A stretch of DNA of 64,000 bases from Prochilodus magdalenae (lineage: Eukaryota > Chordata > Actinopteri > Characiformes > Prochilodontidae). The translations under genes were made by a program, and so were the position numbers. The stretch's first letter is position 1. Each line of letters starts with the position of its first letter. Shown piece after piece: positions 48,001 through 59,700 of the stretch. The notes beneath the pieces were generated by a model. The model saw only the letters and a list, made by a program, of their open reading frames with translations, had not been told where the DNA came from and made no database searches. The DNA is taken from NCBI GenBank assembly GCA_024036415.1, contig JAMWET010006807.1, positions 1 through 64,000 of the forward strand, given 5' to 3'.

Positions 48001-51000
48001 GTCTCGCTGTGTCATGCTGTTGGACCAAACATGTGCCTCGACGTTGGAAACGTGTCTCTGTCTTCTGAAAGCAACAGCGTAGGCTCACTTCTCTGCTATC
48101 CCACAACTTTGTACCATTTCTTTAGCTAAGTTGTTTATCAGGAACAAAATAACCAGAAGAGTACATTCGTCATAGTTATCCCACAAAGCTCTTCTTCATT
48201 TGTTGGTCCTTTGCCCAGACATGAACAAAAAGGCGTAGTTCTTGCTTTCTGAATGTTGGTTGCTAAGGGGTACCTGTGTAAATATTGCTTCTGTTTTGGC
48301 CGCAGGTGATATTTTCTTCGGTGGATCCGCACCCACAACTTTGCATGAAGGTAATTTTTGCAGATTGGCTCTTTTTTGCATGACTTGCTCTCTTTTTAAT
48401 AGTAGATTTGATAAGACTGAGCTCTCATCATGAGGGCAGCATGTTGTCTTTTTGGATGATGCAAGTGTGCGATGTTTCAGTTCACCACTGAGTCAGGCTT
48501 TTGGACAGCGTGCCCATTCAGTTCTGAACGCTTCCCAGGTATTTCATTTATTGCTTGCATGTTAAACTAGTGACCTTCTGACTGAGGATCAAGTTGCACT
48601 ACCTGTATGACATCTGCCCATGTTTGTCTAGTGTGGGACCTGAAAGTACCTTCCCAAGCTGACCAGCACTGGGTTGAGATAACTTCGTGGTTTCCCGCCA
48701 GGTTTTCTGTGGGTCTGTGCAAGATATCCAGCTCCACTGCTTGTGAGCCAACTGAAGAAAGGCCATTTTCAATTGCCTTTGTGGTATGTGAAATCATTGA
48801 CAGGTTTATGCACACAGGTGCATGCCTTTAAGAGCACCATAGCTGGTATATACAACATTCTGAATGCCATTTCAAAGTGTTGTATTTGGACAGAGTCCCA
48901 TGGGAGAGCTCTTATTAAGTACAATGACATGTTATGCTTAGGAAACAAAGGAAGCATCCATGTTGTAATTTAAATGATGACAAGTGAAAACAAAATGTCT
49001 CTTTGAATTAATGCCTCATAAATTCCTCAGTATTGAAAGAGGATGGCATGATCTAATATGTCAAAACCTTTTTTTTTTCAAGGACAAAACAAAGTCTGCG
49101 TTTGTCAACCTGTCAGCGAGTATGTGCCACTCAAGTATATGCATTCAGGTACTGCGAACATATAAAACAAATATAAAGAAGAAAGTATGTTTTTAGCTAT
49201 AGTAGCATCCTTTTCTACAAACACTTTCTCTACATACACGGTTGAGTAGTGCCATTTTCTCTATGTGAAGGTGAATAATGGTTTGTTTTGGAAGACTGAT
49301 ATGCAGCTCTGTTTTTAAGGTGAGGAGAATAGATGTACAGTTGGCCATCCAGGAACAGCGATGCAACCTCCAGTGCTGTGAGTAGTGAGTGTGTGCACAT
49401 GTTTATTTACCCAGGGATCCTCCTTGACCATATCGGTGCCACAGTCAAGTATGAGGAGTCTTTCATATTGTGGATATCGTCAGTACTTAAAGAGCACTGA
49501 CCAGCTACATATGATATCATTACAAAGTAAGCAAAAATGGTACTGCTTAATTGGAGGTTTGGCAGTGCATGATTTTTTTTTTTCTCCCACTACAAGTCAT
49601 GTACTTTTGTGTTTTAGAATAGAGCAAAAATGAATACTTAATTTTGAAACTATGTAAGAAACGTCTAGCATGTTTTGAGCAGTAGTAGTTAATAGATATT
49701 TATAAGTGTGGGCAGTCGTGGGCTGGAGGTTAGGGAACCAGCCTTGTGATCGGAGGTTGCTGGTCCGATTCCCTGAACTGACAGTAAGGACTGAGGTGCC
49801 TCTGAGCTCCAGGTAAGTGTGCTCACTGCCCCCTAGTGTGTGTGTGTTCACTAGTGAGTGTGTTTGTGGGTGTTTCACTTCACGGATGGGTTAAATGCGG
49901 AGGCTAAATTTCCCCACTGTGGGATCAAAAGGGATTAAAATAAGCATATGTTTGGGGCCCCCTGGTGGCCCTACAATTAACTTTCCTCCACTTACAGCAT
50001 ACATTTCATATGAATAGATAAGTCTTTGAAAACGTTAATTTAGCACTGAATACTTTTTACATTACCTTACTTTCAACTTTTGTGCTTTTATGGCATACTG
50101 TTGTTGATGTTTCAGTTTGCTGTGTTTAAATGGAGCTACAAAAGGTTTCGTAGGAGGCACTTTAAGTCTTTGTATTGTTTATGGCTTATAGTTTTACTGT
50201 TACTTGTTTCTGAATTAAATTTCAAGCACAAAACATTAAAAATGAAATCCAGTCTTGACCTAATAAATGAAAATTGTATTAGGCCTGGAAATGTGTTCAA
50301 GGTTATATGTAACAGTATATAAACCAGTATGGCCAGATGGTGATATGATGATCTTTCTCTCTCTAGCTGACCAGCAGTTTGATCAAAGGAGTTCCAGCAG
50401 TGCTCTTGCGAAGTATGCAGTGCCACTCAGTGTCTGTGTGATAGCGTTTCTGATGACTGCTTTGATCGGGAGTGTGACACTGAAAGGTAAAATAAAAATC
50501 GATTTCTGTATAGATACTGAGTGGCCAAGTAGTCACAAGCAGATACATGCTTTTATGTTGAATGATCATTTCTATCTGTACATATCAATATGCACCCATC
50601 AGTCATAACATTAATACTACCTTCTTGTGTCTATGCTCACTGTCCATTTTATCAGCTCCACTTATTACACAGGAGCACTTTGTAGATCTACAGTTACAGA
50701 CTGTAGTCCAGTTGCGTCTCTGTATACCTTGTTGGCCCCCGTTTCCCTATTCTTTAACAGTCAGGACTTCCACAAGACCACCACAGAGCAGGCATTATGC
50801 GGGTTGTGAATTATTCAACACTGCAGTGGTACTGACATGGTGGTGGTGTGTTAGCGTGTGTTGTGCTAGTGTGAGCGGATCAGGCACAGCAGGGCTGCTG
50901 GAGTGTTTAAGACTGTGTCCACTCACTGTCCACTGTATTAGATGCTACTACCTTGCTGGTTCATCTTGTAGATGTAAAGTTAGAGACAATAGCTGATCTG

Positions 51001-51909
51001 CTGCTGCACAGATTGTGTTAGTTACCCTCTAGTCCTTAACTGGATAGTTTTGGTTGGTGAACTATTATCAGTACAGGAGACACTGAGGTGTAATACCTGC
51101 TCTGTGGTGGTCCTGTTGGGGTCCTGACCACTAAGAGTGAAAAGAGATGGACTACAGTCTGTAAACTGAAACTTGTTTGTGGTTTTAACGTTATTGCTGA
51201 TTTGGGTATGTAGTGTCATATAAAAAACTGGTGAAGCAATAACTAGTATCTTAGGTCATCCAGTCTGTCAATGAGCTCCTTATAAAGCTGGGTGTCAGTT
51301 GTGACTCTCACCACGTTAGCATTCTACCTCATTTAGCATGCCAAATTTAAGTCATCCCCTACAATTGTCTTCATGAATTGATTTCATAATTGTAAAGGGG
51401 AGAAAACACTTATCTTGGGCCCCGAGCCTCTGACACCTCTGCTTGGCATGCAAAGCACTACTGATTTAAAAATGAAATCAGATGTGTGAAACTGACCTAT
51501 GCAAAAGTAGAGCAAGAAGAATGGGAGCATTTATATGAAATGACATGATATTGTATCGGTTGGTAATGTAATCTGATGCTGTGCAGATTTAATCTGATGC
51601 AGTTTTTGGCTTGAATAAAATGTAATTTGTCACTGGTGTTTGTGTTCTTTAGCCTGTGGTTGGTGGCAAGGAAAGGAGAAACCGGGCAAAAGCCCTGCGT
51701 GTAAGGCAGCGGCAGGTAAGAAAACGACCTTTCTTTTATTATGATTTTTAAGAGAGGTAGAGGAAAGGAAACAGTAGAGAGGGATATATTTTTAGAATCT
51801 TTAATGTGAACATGAGCCACCTGAGCCTCTCTTCCTTCCTGTGTCAGAAACAGAGACCCTGATCCACACAGTGAGTGAGGACATGGATACAGGGCTGCAT
51901 GTGGCCTAA
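41455..51909 (+). CDS. il17rel: Interleukin-17 receptor E-like membrane protein without SEFIR domain
   Basis: Exons: 41455-41571, 43521-43548, 44593-44733, 45809-45915, 46363-46477, 46582-46626, 47080-47222, 47574-47645, 47725-47779, 47915-48078, 48306-48350, 48481-48538, 48632-48780, 49083-49148, 49320-49377, 50367-50486, 51653-51715 and 51848-51909. They join in frame into 535 residues with GT-AG junctions. The protein has a signal peptide (METGLKMKFILFLLLNILQI) and a Cys-rich ectodomain with W-x-x-CP motifs (LSWKPACPVKAVVSLC; GFWTACPF) typical of the IL-17 receptor E/C ectodomain family. A membrane helix lies at about 471-493, followed by a 42-residue tail. A SEFIR domain, needed for Act1 signalling, is absent, as in mammalian IL17REL. 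It probably binds an IL-17-type ligand as a decoy or co-receptor (inference). The fold family is fairly sure; the il17rel orthology less so. A non-ATG frame extension upstream of 41455 was ignored. Confidence 0.8.
42000..42082. repeat. (ATCT)n microsatellite
   Basis: About twenty uninterrupted tetranucleotide units in the first intron of the il17rel-like gene. Confidence 0.95.
42150..42690. mobile_element. Foldback (long inverted repeat) element, copy 1
   Basis: The left arm (accaccacagagcaggtgtt ... gcactgcagtgacactgatg ... ggatcaggcagtgctg) is mirrored by the right arm (cagcagcactgctgtgtctg ... cagtgtcactgtagtgctga ... tactctgtggtggtgt). The two arms can pair over most of the element's 540 bp. 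No coding capacity is seen. The sequence resembles a palindromic repeat family I know as abundant in catfish and characin genomes. It lies in intron 1 of the il17rel-like gene. Confidence 0.8.
49384..49529 (+). other. Possible alternative exon of the il17rel-like gene
   Basis: After an acceptor-like tttatttacccag (ending 49414), 49415-49528 is open in the phase needed after exon 14 (starting GSSLTISVPQSSMRSLSYCG). It ends at a donor, A/GTAAGC, in the phase needed before the membrane-spanning exon at 50367. It could therefore replace exon 15 (49320-49377), though not follow it, because the phases differ. No homology is recognised, and chance is not excluded. Confidence 0.3.
49711..49945 (+). 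mobile_element. tRNA-derived SINE
   Basis: The head ggcagtcgtgggctggaggt has an A-box-like segment, and ctggtccgattccc is a good B box, so it carries an internal RNA polymerase III promoter. The body runs through gctcactgccccctagtgtg and ctaaatttccccactgtggg to an A-rich tail, gggattaaaa. It lies in the intron between exons 15 and 16 of the il17rel-like gene, in the sense orientation. Confidence 0.8.
50610..51180. mobile_element. Foldback (long inverted repeat) element, copy 2
   Basis: Same family as 42150-42690, with longer outer parts: agctccacttattacacagg and a tail gatggactacagtctgtaaa that pairs with the left side (tacagttacagactgtagtc). Part of the inner right arm is missing: sequence jumps from gagacactgaggtg to taatacctgctctgtggtgg. 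It lies in intron 16 of the il17rel-like gene. Confidence 0.8.
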
Positions 51910-51962
51910 GGCTACAGGTGATCATTGTTTAGCTGCAACAGGAGACTGTAAGTGGAGCCAAC

Positions 51963-51968
51963 AATAAA
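51963..51968 (+). promoter_or_regulatory. Polyadenylation signal, il17rel-like gene
   Basis: AATAAA lies 54 bases after the stop codon. A second AATAAA near 52238 could give a longer transcript. Confidence 0.75.
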
Positions 51969-52369
51969 AGCAGTTTTGGTGCCGTAATTATCTTGACCTG
52001 AATTGTGTAGGCCATAGATATTTTTGACGCAGTTATGCGTTAAATTTGTGTTACACCTTTAATCTGACAATATATGAACACATAATATTTGTATTTATTA
52101 TTATTCTTATTTTCCATTTTTGGGCATGGTGTGTAAAAGTTCTCATTCTTTCTCTATTTCTTTTATAACATATTGTAATGTTAATTCATGTCAGGTATTT
52201 TTATTATCATTTCCTATTATAACTTGTATACGTTGGAATAAAATGTTGTTCTTCAGGAACCATAGCATCACATTAAACAGGACTGTGTAACGTGTAAAGT
52301 GCAGACACAGCAATGTAAACGAAGTGCTGAATATTCAGAAAATACCCAGATGATACATATGTATGTACA

Positions 52370-53545
52370 CTACTTGGGACACACTTCTTAATAATTGAAT
52401 ACATATTTTTATATTTAGTCCCATTGCCTCAATAAAATCAAGCACCTGGCCATGCAGTCTGTTGAGTGGAATTTTTTACCTTTTAGATGTTATTGAAAAA
52501 CATGAACCACAGGAACTCAGAGCAGAGTGCTGAAGCACATAATGCTTAAAAGTCACCAACTGCAAAGTTCCAAACCTCCTCTAGCACTAACATCAGCACA
52601 AAACTGTCTGGCAGGAGCTTTATGGAATGGAAAGGGAATCTTAATGCTTTAGCCAAGACATTTTGGACAACATTTTGAACAACAAGGCCTTTTCTCTTCC
52701 AACTAACTGTGCTCCAATGCACAAAGCAAGGTTCATAAAGTCATGGTTGGGTGAGTTTGGTGTGAAAGAACTTGGCCCTCACATCCAATATCAGCGTCTG
52801 ACCGCTTGGTAGCACTTTACAGATGGGTAGTAAGTAGGTAATGATATGGTAATTGTACATTAAGAATGTGTATTTAATCATTGATTAAATGCCAATTTTC
52901 TTAGTTGTTACTAAATAATAAGTCAGAAATAGTAGTGATTGGTAACAAGTTGGACTTTGCTTAAAATGAGCTGCTTATTTTATAGTTCTTTATGTATGAT
53001 AAGTGAGCTACTGTAGTGGTACCAAGGCAGTAATGTAATAGGAACACAGTGCTAACCTGTTTTACTTTCCTAAATGTTATATACACATCATCTAGTCATT
53101 AATACATTAAAAGATAGTTATTGTATCTGTGTTTAGTAATAAAATGATAAAAATATTTAAATTTTTTTATAATGGCCTTGTTGACACTCACTACTGTTTC
53201 TGATTTATTATTTAGTAATAACTAGGAAGTTGGTATTTAATTAATGATAATGAAATAATTAACCATAAAATTACCATATCATTACCTATTTATTACCGTT
53301 CTATAAAGTAAAGTGCTACAGACTACACTTTGTTCTTCTGGAAAAAATGGGCAATGATTCCTGCAGACGCTCTCCAAAATATTGTAGAAAGCCTTCACAG
53401 AACAGTGGGATCTGTTATACTGTTATAGCGACAAAGGTGGTACCAAAGAGGGTCAAGTCTGTAGGTTTATAAAAGGATGGGATATCTTAAAAGCTTATGT
53501 AGGTGTTTTGTGTAGGTGTCCCAATACCTTTGTATTTACAAATGA
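52370..53545. mobile_element. Decayed Tc1-like element, split by a nested insertion
   Basis: The ends are roughly inverted: cactacttgggacacact at the left, and gtgtaggtgtcccaatacct at the right. Internal sequence (caatgcacaaagcaaggttc, ataaagtcatggttgggtga and gtagaaagccttcacagaac) matches a widely distributed fish Tc1-like repeat that I recognise from memory. Only transposase fragments remain. A palindromic element at about 52808-53320 interrupts it. Confidence 0.7.
52808..53320. mobile_element. Palindromic non-autonomous element nested in a Tc1-like relic
   Basis: The left arm (ggtagcactttacagatggg, aggtaatgatatggtaat, ttagttgttactaaataata) is repeated inverted at the right (tattatttagtaataacta, attaccatatcattacct, agtaaagtgctac). 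The arms are about 140 bp each, with a unique centre of about 230 bp. Sequence on either side belongs to one older element, so this is the younger insertion. Confidence 0.8.
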
Positions 53546-54600
53546 TTTGTGTGCTATATTATTTTATAAGACTGTCTTTAGAAATGAATACATTTAAAGT
53601 TATATAAAGAAAATATTATGTGGCAAAAATACTAATACTGAACAATACTGTTTGCATAACATCTAGTTCACAAGAATGAAGGACATTCTTACAGGGACAC
53701 AAGTGGCCTACCATTGGCCTCAATCTGTGAACCTATTAAACTTATCTTTTCAGAATATAATATTTCAAATGCCTTTGCTCATTTCATACCTTTGTTCAGT
53801 AAGCATGCTAAAAAAAAATGAAAAGGTAACAGAATAAAAAGTGTTAGGATATTGTAGTGAGTTCTGTTGGGTCAATTATAAAATGGGAAGCTGCATCATA
53901 TCACCCAGGCACTGCCCAAACAAGGATGCCCCCCAAAACTCTCATAAGAGCAAGAAGGGGACTTAAACGAAGGCTCACAAAGGAGAACACACACACAGAA
54001 GGAGCTTCTGTGGCTGAGATTAAGGTAAGGGTGGACCAGTCAACAATGTCAAGAGCTCTGCATACAGCTGACCTATATGGGTCCTGTAAGGTGCCTAGCA
54101 AAAAAGTTATTACTGAAGGAAAAACACATCAAAGCATTTGTTAAAATCTGCCCTGCTAATATATGTGAGGCAGTTTTGTAGCAGATTAAAAATGTTCAGT
54201 AGGGATGGGTCTACTTAAACGAAAGCTTGAGAGAAATCTTTTAGGACCATGATTTCAAGCACAAGGCTTTAGCAACACAGGAGTGGTTGAAAATGATGGT
54301 CCTAAAGTATTGTTCAACCAGCCTAACCAAACAGGAGCGAACTGGCCAGCAGGAGTGTGCAAAACTTGTAGAAGCCTACACAGACTTGCTGTTGATATTG
54401 GAACAAAAGATGGTTCTGCATTTTACTAGTCTGAAGGTGCTGAAAACTCATGCAAGCAGCATTTCTACTGACTTATAAAGAATTCTGAATATATTGGTTT
54501 TCAGCAGAAATGCTGTTGGAAACAGTGAATATGTGAACAGTGAAAGTGTCATTTGCAGTCCAGATAAACCTGATGACCTTTAAGGGTTCACCAATTTTGC
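53546..54600. other. Probable eroded repeat sequence
   Basis: A 95-codon open stretch at 53857-54144 and another at 54287-54478 have no recognised domain. Their composition and separate frames suggest remains of a transposable element. The assignment is weak. Confidence 0.3.
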
Positions 54601-54620
54601 AAGGCATTGTTCCAAATGTC

Positions 54621-54721
54621 ACCTGTCACCGTGACCAATCACGGACTTAGAGATCTACCTTCCTGTGGAGTGTATTTCCAAGCACAGTCTGATTTTCTTC
54701 AGACAGCCTGTGATCGGCCTA
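54621..54721 (+). repeat. Dispersed 100-bp repeat, copy 1
   Basis: It matches 56686-56785 at roughly 80% by eye, sharing acttagagatctacctt/acttcgagatctaccttt and the exact block cacagtctgattttcttcag. Part of an unidentified interspersed family. Confidence 0.65.
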
Positions 54722-55084
54722 TATGGATGGGTGTCAAACTACTGCGATGTGTAAAATGTACAGTAACATTCACAAAATCTCAGCTTCCGTGCCCCACTTC
54801 CCCAAACTGTTGCAGGGCAGGTACTGCAGAGGGCAGTGTTTTACAGTTAACAACGGACTTTCCGTAAGAACTGATCCCACGGCGTGTCTGTGGTGTGTGT
54901 CACACATCTGTAAGTGTCCCTTGTATTCATTACATCTAGGTCACAAATGGGTGCTCTTAAAGTCTGGGTCAGAAATGGATGCTCAACCAAGTAGATATTG
55001 CGAGCTGGAGTTCCTGTAAACTATGATCTATGCTCTGGCTACAAACCTGTTCTATTGAACGCTTATGATCTCTTGATTTCTGTA

Positions 55085-55200
55085 CATGTAATGCTGCTCT
55101 GTGGCACAACTGTCCCGTCATCAGAAGATCATGAGTTCAAATCTCAATCCTTTAAGGTTGAAAGTCTGAAAGGGGATAATGTTCAGTCCACACCCTTTTA
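55085..55200 (+). repeat. Possible tRNA-derived SINE fragment
   Basis: ctgctctgtggcacaactgt, followed by gatcatgagttcaaatctca, resembles a tRNA-derived head with a B box (gagttcaaatctc). Body and tail are not clear. Confidence 0.35.
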
Positions 55201-56685
55201 ATCCATATTTTGGCATTTGGCAAAATGGGGAAACTAGGTAAAGGATAAGCAATTGGTAATAATGGCAGACGGTAAAATGTCAGTTTGCCAAGAGCTTCAG
55301 CCATGATTGCATTTACTCTTCCTTTCATTGGCTAACTGGGAGCAGAACCTTCAGCATTATGGGTAAGAAGTTAGAATTCACCATCAGGGCAGTGCTACTT
55401 CTTCTAGCTTCAGTAGATATCTCTCCAACTTGTTACACAGACGTCTATGACGTTCCGCCAAAACTGTTCTTTCTTCACTTTCTTTTATGATTGTAATTAA
55501 TTTTAGAATGTTTTAGAACTAAAAATGTTAGGAGAACTTTTAACTCAAGTTTCAATTATTTAACTCCAGTATCCTCAGGTTGAGACAACTAAAAAAGTGA
55601 GCCCTATAATTTTAAGTTGATCTGATCTTTATTTTTCACAGTGTACAAAATTTGTGTGCCAGTCAGCATATTAGCAACATGTCTTGTTTACTTGCTACAA
55701 ACCAAAACTAAATTGCACAGTCAGAGTGTACATTTTAGGAGCTGTACCTGTCTTAGCATAAAGGTAAGGCCTGTCCCACAGGGGTACTAAGCCCTTTGGT
55801 CCTCTTCCACGTCTGCATCGTAGGGACATCCATGTATAAAAATGTGGGGCAAGAGACCTCAAGGGTGCTAGATTGAAACATGTGCATTTTCCACATAATC
55901 AAACATCATCATGGCTGTAGGTTTGCATATCAACAGTCGGAATATGTTTAACTTATTTATTGGGAGGATAGGATTGTCCCAACTAATATTTGAAGAAACT
56001 AGTTTGCATCATAATTGTATTTGGAGTCGTACTGAGGAGTTATGTTATACTTGCACAGCAGATTGTCAGGGTGAGTGGGTTGCTGTGTCCCTACCCTACA
56101 TATGCCCTTAAATATCGTAATGCATAGAGAATTACGGAATGTAGCTGCCATTGCTGAGCATCTCAGTTCGCACTGATACAGTGTACAGTAATGGATTCCA
56201 GGAGGGTGCAGTGCAAGGTTGAGGTTTAAGGGGGGGTTTGGGTGAAGAAAGCTCTGTACTTTGCTGATGAAAACATTCCTAAAGGATGGAGTAAAGCCTA
56301 CAAAATGGAATCCCACCAGAAATGCTGGGCAGATGCAGAAAGCAGAAAGGTAAGTGAGTGCAGACCTGTTGTTTTATCTGCATTTGAAATTCCATTCAGC
56401 TTATAGTGGTAAAGTGAAGGTGCATATAACCTTACATGACCTGGCTAGCAGGCAATGACACGTCTACATTTCTTACAAGCGTTTCTTCCAAATGAAAGTA
56501 AAGTGTGTGGAGTACAGTAGAGGGTTCATCGAGTTCATAAAGCATAGCCAACTCTGTGTGTGTGAGATTGAGGGCTCGCATAATGTTTTTGGGGAGTGGT
56601 GAACACTGAAAATGAGCCATGAGAAGGTAATTGAACCAGTGATCTCATCGTCTTTACATTTCAGCTATGAGGGAGACTTTCTCTC

Positions 56686-56785
56686 CTGTTGGTCACCAAC
56701 CATGGACTTCGAGATCTACCTTTCTGTGGTGCATTTCCAACCACAGTCTGATTTTCTTCAGAAAGCCTATGGTCGACTAGATCAT
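56686..56785 (+). repeat. Dispersed 100-bp repeat, copy 2
   Basis: Partner of 54621-54721, about 2 kb away in the same orientation. The shared block cacagtctgattttcttcag is identical in both. Confidence 0.65.
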
Positions 56786-56799
56786 TTGCATTAGTGTTA

Positions 56800-59700
56800 G
56801 ACTGGAGGGGGTGGCAGCGTGTAAGATGCAAAAGGAAGGTTGGTGACCAGTGCTGTAGTGAATAGTAAATTATTTAAGAACGTTATCAATAACAAATGCA
56901 AAAACAACTTCAGTAGGCTCAAGGACGTATTGGTCCAAAACCCCAAGCTTCCTAGTGCACCCAGTAATTTCAGTCTGTTAGAGGCAATTCTTAGTTTTTG
57001 GCCTGTAATCAAATAAAGCTCATTAGTGAGAGAAAACAGTCTGGGTGCACAATGGGGGTTGCACTTTATTGCTCAGTCATGAAGCTTTAAGCTTGGTGTC
57101 AACTAGTTACTGATCATATCATTATGAAACAACACGGAGGCCTCGGAGAAGAGAACAAACTAAATGTTGTTATTCCTGATTTCCTGAGGCTATAAAAAGT
57201 CCTGTGTAGTTAGAGAGGGGGCCATAAAACCTTGTAATCCTGTAAAGTTTAAAGCCGTTTACTCTTACTGTCACCGTGTTGTGGTGAGCCTGTGTGTAAG
57301 TGTCTTGGCAAAGCTTAGGTACACCTACGTCATGTGCAAATTTGCGAGATCCAGGGTCCACATCATCCTTATCCTCCAGTTCTAGTAAAATGATCCATTG
57401 GAAAGGGCATGTCACGCTCTACTGAGAGCGGGAGTTTGGCCTAGTCACTGATTTTTAGAGTCTAATTTTTAAAATCACTGCTGCAACGCACTGCCTTCAG
57501 TTGTGGTTTTATTAATGAAACTATTGGCAATTAGTTATCGACGAATCAACTTCCATCACATGACTGGCAGCTCCTAGTGCAGAACCAACAGAACAGAATA
57601 AATTAAATCCTAAACAGTTTAGTGGTAAACTGTTAAACAGGGTGTAATGATTTAATATCGTCTTGGGGAAAACGACAGTTGAAAATTAAAAATTAAAATT
57701 AAAACCTTTTAGTCTTAGCCTCTTCTAAAGGTCTCTGATTTGCCATCTTTTGTGGCATGACTGCCTGACTGGCACTGTCATTGATCAAAACATCAGAAAG
57801 GGGCAGGGCTTATCCAATGCAACCATTTTTTAGATGTGCAAAGACATTGTAGGGGTACCAATTTCTTTAGCTTATTTTGTTATAAAAATGGAGCTGAATC
57901 TGCTCCTCAGTACTGAAAATCGTGTCAGACCTGAAAACATGTGTACTGGCACAGCCCTACTTAAAAGCAGCTAGAAATGAAATAAATTGAAATGAAATGA
58001 AATCACATTTCATCACAAATATACTAAAATAGAAGTAAAAGTATCATCATTTAAAATACTCAGAGGAGTAGGAATACACCAGCTTTTACTCGCTAAACAT
58101 TAACCTGCTGTTAGCCACCTTTCCAAGCATCCACCTTTACCTCCGTCCATACATACATGTCTTGTGATTTGTTACAGTTTAACCTAGGAAAGGAATACCC
58201 TGACTGGTCCCTTCTGTGGAGTCCAACTGCCATTAGCAGACACATTGACTGCACCAATGAATGCAAGGTGCACCACAGATTTCCCCATCTGCTGCCAGAA
58301 TGTGCCTTAACCTCTAGGGTGGACAGGCCAGAGGTCATCTGAGTTGATGTGTGAAAGGTCAGATTCATTCATGGTCAGTGGAACATTGGCATTTCAGTTC
58401 TGTCCTGGACTTCCCTTTTCATTCCTGAAAAGAGAACAATAGTAATAGTAAAGAAGAATAAAGACAGGTCAGGTGTCAATGATACGCAAGTAGTAAACAC
58501 TTGCACAGAAATCTAATAAAAACATTAAAGGGGAAATTTCCAAAGAATTCAGTGATTAAGATGTAGATAAAGTCATTTGGAGTAGGTTAATACAAAATGC
58601 TTCAGTCTAGAGAAACACACTGACTCCATTTTCTTTGCAGTGAAGACGATAGGAACCAGGAGCTGTGATGTTAGTGATGTAAATAGTGGTAAGTAAGCTT
58701 TCACTGGAGATTATTTTACCTTACGATGCCTTGCACGTACCTATATGGGATGAATTAATTAAAACCAATTAGGCCAAAATGCTTTTATTCTTATTAAAAA
58801 CTAAGAATAGAAAAGAAAACAATATCTGAAGTGTCAGGCAGCACACATTTCACGTAATAACATTTTGTGAGGTAACATGTAGAGAACTTCAGGTGTCAGG
58901 TTCCTGTCACCACCACTCTGAATGGCTTCGACTTAGACACAAGCGCAATAAAAGAAGTGCATGTGATTCGTCCACCGGAAGTAATTGTTCTAGGAAATGG
59001 TGTCTCCAAAATGAATTTCCTAGAAAGAGAATCAGTACTCCCTGTAGAGCATGCAGTTGCTAATGGATGGTGGTCCCTAGGGGGGTGAGAGTGATGCTCC
59101 AAATCACTAAGCATCTTACTGGAAGTGCTGAGATAATTGGCTTCTGCTTTGGCTAATAATTAGTGATGTACCTGGTTCATGCTTAATTTGGCTTCATAGA
59201 AAATGTCATGTCCATGCAGAAACAGCAATTACCAAGAACTTATTATTCAACCAGAAGAAGACACTAACAATCTAAAACAACTGAGAGACGGACACCAAAA
59301 AGCATTGTCTCCACAAAGCACTGAGCCTCTTTCACCAACCGTCTTTAAGAAGAAAGGACTTCTTAATAACCTTTTACATAGTTTGCATGAAAATGTTTAA
59401 GATTTGTTCTTAAACATTTCTACACTTCCTTAAGAGCACAAAGAAGCGAACAGTACCAGAGTTTAAGAGCATGTTATGAATCTGACACATTTTCTTACGA
59501 CCTCTCTTAAAAAGAAACACCTGTAGAAGATAGTGGTGAATGAGGATCATTGTATTCCACTTCTGTTTCTTCCTCAAATGCCACTGATTTACAACACAGC
59601 ATAAACTTGCACAACCCCGCTCCCTCCAACCACCACCATCACTTAAACAGTCCTGTATAAACAGATGAGTAAATGATAACAGTGATGAATGAGCCTAAGG

